Below are positions 61,638 through 64,000 of a stretch of 64,000 nucleotides of DNA, in pieces (positions within the stretch are counted from its first letter, which is position 1; every line of letters begins with the position of its first letter). The DNA comes from Methylobacterium terrae (GTDB lineage Bacteria; Pseudomonadota; Alphaproteobacteria; Rhizobiales; Beijerinckiaceae), in assembly GCF_003173755.1 (NCBI RefSeq), contig NZ_CP029553.1:4550001-4614000 (forward strand), written 5' to 3'. A program made the translations under genes and the position numbers. The notes below the pieces were generated by a model, which did no database searches, was not told the origin of the DNA, and worked only from the letters and a program-made list of their open reading frames with translations.

Positions 61638-62828
61638 CTAGCGCAGGTGTTCCAGCAGGGCGGGGGTGGCGTAGCCGTCCGCCGGCAATCCGGCGGCGAT
61701 CTGGTAGCGCCGCACCGCCTCGCGCAACTTCGGCCCCGCGCGCCCGTCGAAGGGGCCGTCGTAGTGCCCCCGGGCGGCGAGCCCGCGCTGGAGCGCGGTG
61801 AGCCCGGCCTGGTCGAGGCGCGGGCCGGCCGGCCAGGGGGCGGCGAGGGGAGGGCCCCCGGCGATCCGGTCGGAGAAGTGGCCGACCGCCAGCGCGTAGG
61901 AATCCGAGGTGTTGTAGGCCCGGATCGCCTCGAAATTCGCCGTGATCAGGAAGGCCGGCCCGCCGGCGCCGCCGGGGAGGAACAGGCTCGCCTCGCCGGC
62001 CTCCGGCAGGGGGGCGCCGTCGATCGCCCGCACCCCGCGCCGGGCGAAATCGGAGAACGGGCCGCGGTAGCGCGCCAGATCGAACCCCGCCGGCAGGGCG
62101 ACGGCGACGCCCCAGGGCAGCTCGCGCCGCCAGCCGGCCTGATGGAGGAAGCTCGCGATCGAGGCGAGCGCGTCCGGCGCCGAATCCCAGATGTCGCGCC
62201 GGCCGTCGCCGTCGAAATCGACCGCCGCGCGCAAGTAGGCCGAGGGCAGGAACTGCGTCTGCCCCATCGCGCCGGCCCAGGAGCCGCGCATCCGCTCGGG
62301 GCTCACGTCGTGGTGCTCGAGGATCTCGAGCGCCGCCAGCAATTCGTCGCGAAACAGCTCGCCGCGGTGGCGCGCCTCGGCCAGGGTGGCGAGCGCGCGG
62401 ACCACCGGCACCGTGCCGGCGCTGGCGCCGAAATCCGACTCGATGCCCCAGAAGGCGAGCAGCACCGGCCCGGGCACGCCGTAGGCCGCCTCGATCCGCG
62501 CCAGGGCCTCGGCGCGGCGCGCGGCCTCCGCCCGCCCGCGGGCGATGCGGCCCGCCGACACGGCGCCGGTCAGGTACTCCCAGACCGGCCGGCCGAACTC
62601 GCCCTGGCGGCGCAGGCGCGCCAGCACCCCCGGGTCCGGCGTCACGCCCCGGAACGCGGCGTCGAAGGTCGCGCGCGAGACCTTGCGCGCCTGCGCGGCC
62701 GGCCACAGCTCCTCGACGAAGGCGCGGAAGTCGCCGGCGCCGACGGGCGCGGCGAGGACCGGGATGGCGGCGAGCGCCAGGACGAGGCGCAGGGCCGCCG
62801 TGCGGGAGCGAGCCCGGGACGGAGACAT
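61638..62828 (-). CDS. Lytic murein transglycosylase (MltB/SltB type) with peptidoglycan-binding domain
   Basis: A 396-residue exported enzyme. Signal peptide 1-32 (TAALRLVLALAAIPVLAAPV, cleaved near VGAGD). MltB-type domain: AYGVPGPVLLAFWGIESDFG with the catalytic Glu, RGSWAGAMGQTQFLPSAYLR, DFDGDGRRDIWDSAPDALAS and NFEAIRAYNTSDSYALAVGH. C-terminal peptidoglycan-binding domain (LTALQRGLAARGHYDGPFDG...YATPALLEHL). It cleaves glycan strands to anhydromuropeptides. It starts 2 bp after the galE stop. Confidence 0.93.
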   Translation of the reverse strand: MSPSRARSRTAALRLVLALAAIPVLAAPVGAGDFRAFVEELWPAAQARKVSRATFDAAFRGVTPDPGVLARLRRQGEFGRPVWEYLTGAVSAGRIARGRAEAARRAEALARIEAAYGVPGPVLLAFWGIESDFGASAGTVPVVRALATLAEARHRGELFRDELLAALEILEHHDVSPERMRGSWAGAMGQTQFLPSAYLRAAVDFDGDGRRDIWDSAPDALASIASFLHQAGWRRELPWGVAVALPAGFDLARYRGPFSDFARRGVRAIDGAPLPEAGEASLFLPGGAGGPAFLITANFEAIRAYNTSDSYALAVGHFSDRIAGGPPLAAPWPAGPRLDQAGLTALQRGLAARGHYDGPFDGRAGPKLREAVRRYQIAAGLPADGYATPALLEHLR

Positions 62829-62830
62829 CG

Positions 62831-63823
62831 TCAGATCCGGTTGCGCCGGCCGAGCGCCTCTTCCCAGGCGAGCGCCTGGGTCACGATCCCGCGCAGGTCG
62901 TCGTGCTGCGGCACCCAGCCGAGCTCGGCCCGGATCCGGTCGGCCCCGGCGATGATCCGCGACGGGTCGCCGGCCCGGCGCGGCGAGAGCGTGACCGGAA
63001 AGTCGACGCCGGAGACCGACTTCACCACGTCGATCACCTCCAGCACCGAGTAGCCGCGGCCGTAGCCGCAATTGAGCGTCAGGCTCTCGCCCCCACCCCG
63101 CAGGTGGTTGAGCGCCGCGAGATGGGCCGCCGCGAGGTCCGAGACCTGGATGTAGTCGCGCAGGCACGAGCCGTCCGGCGTCGGATAGTCGGTGCCGAAC
63201 ACCTCCAGGTGGCTCCGCTTGCCGAGGGCGGCCTGGGTCGCGACCTTGAGGAGGTGGGTGGCGTTGGGGGTCGACTGGCCCGAGCGCCCGCGCGGATCGG
63301 CGCCCGCCACGTTGAAGTAGCGCAAGGCCACGTAGCTGATGCCGTGGGCGCGGGCGGCGTCCTCCAGCATCCACTCGGTCATCAGCTTCGAGCGGCCATA
63401 GGGATTGATCGGGTTCGGGGAGAGGTCCTCGGGCACCGGCACCACGGCCGGCTCGCCGTAGACCGCCGCGGTCGAGGAGAAGATCACGTGGCGCACGCCG
63501 GCGCCGATCGCCGCCTCGATCAGCGCCCGCGACTTCACCGTGTTGGCGAGGTAGTAGCCCAGCGGATCCGAGACCGAATCCGGCACCACGATCTTGGCGG
63601 CGAAGTGGGCGAGCGCGTCGATCCCGTGCCGGCGGATCGTCTCGGCGACCAGGGCCTGGTCGGCCACGTCGCCGCGCACCAGCGTGACTTCCGGCGGCAG
63701 CGCCCAGTCGAACCCGGTCGAGAGATCGTCGAGGACCACGACCTCGTCGTGCCCGGCATCGATCAGGGCCAGCACCATGTGGCTGCCGATGTAGCCGGCG
63801 CCCCCCGTGACAAGTACCGCCAT
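62831..63823 (-). CDS. galE: UDP-glucose 4-epimerase
   Basis: A 330-residue extended SDR. NAD loop MAVLVTGGAGYIGSHMVLAL, catalytic SSTAAVYG (Ser/Thr) and Y-G-R-S-K, ALRYFNVAGADPRGRSGQST, and GTDYPTPDGSCLRDYIQVSD. It interconverts UDP-glucose and UDP-galactose for envelope polysaccharides. ATG 63823 starts directly with the Rossmann strand; a longer frame to 63901 is not supported. Co-transcribed with the lytic transglycosylase. Confidence 0.95.
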   Translation of the reverse strand: MAVLVTGGAGYIGSHMVLALIDAGHDEVVVLDDLSTGFDWALPPEVTLVRGDVADQALVAETIRRHGIDALAHFAAKIVVPDSVSDPLGYYLANTVKSRALIEAAIGAGVRHVIFSSTAAVYGEPAVVPVPEDLSPNPINPYGRSKLMTEWMLEDAARAHGISYVALRYFNVAGADPRGRSGQSTPNATHLLKVATQAALGKRSHLEVFGTDYPTPDGSCLRDYIQVSDLAAAHLAALNHLRGGGESLTLNCGYGRGYSVLEVIDVVKSVSGVDFPVTLSPRRAGDPSRIIAGADRIRAELGWVPQHDDLRGIVTQALAWEEALGRRNRI

Positions 63824-64000
63824 CCCGCGCGCTCCCCGGCCTGAGACGGGTTGATCCATACCCCGCAATGCTTCAGCGTCAATTAAGCTGTCCGGTGGCA
63901 AGGCAGCACGGAGGGAGGAGGTCGGCCGGGCGCGTGCGCCCGGGTGCGCCCGTTCCCGCCGGGCGGTCCGGCAGCTCCCGATGTGTTCACTGGATCTCGC
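63824..64000. promoter_or_regulatory. Region upstream of galE to the window edge
   Basis: 177 bp with no supported gene. It should contain the galE promoter. The right part (63910-63975) is a GC-rich GGGCGCGTGCGCCC-type inverted repeat. Confidence 0.35.

Overview
The window is about 64 kb of very GC-rich DNA (roughly 70-75%) packed with genes. Gene content points to an alphaproteobacterium of the Rhizobiales, most likely a Methylobacterium-type organism. The pointers are the NadQ-type NAD regulator next to nadABC, a petP/petR-like MarR-OmpR pair, DUF6894 and DUF1127 small proteins, a Rhizobiales-type extragenic palindrome, and an ACIII plus caa3 respiratory operon. Genus is an inference; there is no 16S or other marker gene here.

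Region 1 (1-14 kb) is housekeeping with scattered small exported proteins. It holds the start of a Rieske oxygenase (vanillate demethylase type) divergent from a PobR-like AraC regulator, tRNA-Asn(GTT), a His/Trp/Arg-rich exported protein, a bifunctional penicillin-binding protein with an unexpected nuclease-fold tail, glyQS, a stress-type SDR, yacG-maf, and a diguanylate cyclase with a degenerate receiver domain.

Region 2 (14-32 kb) starts with a minus-strand lysR-aroE-MFS group that looks like quinate/shikimate uptake and oxidation. It continues with nadABC under its regulator nadQ, with two matching palindromic operators between them, then three envelope/glycosylation genes. A decayed RES-toxin fragment follows, then a MarR / OmpR-type regulator / histidine kinase operon divergent from ilvE, then DUF3072, a Flp pilin, and a LysR regulator divergent from a DUF1127 protein.

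Region 3 (32-44 kb) is one long minus-strand respiratory operon: actA-B-C-D-E-F (alternative complex III, a quinol:cytochrome c oxidoreductase unrelated to bc1), a small membrane protein, then coxB-A-C-D of an A2-type caa3 oxidase. Most genes overlap by 4 nt (GTGA/ATGA). The two places where they do not, actC/actD and coxB/coxA, each carry a ~190-bp extragenic palindromic repeat, and coxC carries a 33-bp in-frame tandem repeat.

Region 4 (44-64 kb) has a GST and peptidase T pair and a TetR regulator divergent from an MFS exporter with two palindromic operators. A catabolic locus of unknown substrate follows. An IclR regulator separates a leftward thiolase-like / DUF35 / ADP-forming acyl-CoA synthetase operon from a rightward operon of two enolase-superfamily enzymes and a branched-chain-type ABC importer in which permease and ATPase are fused. 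Two matching 15-bp boxes sit at the two divergent starts. A DUF4267 membrane protein, a class II aldolase, a lytic transglycosylase and galE complete the window. The strongest candidates for new biology are this IclR locus (its thiolase-like protein lacks the nucleophilic Cys), the PBP-SNase-like fusion, and the repeat-bearing ACIII/caa3 operon.
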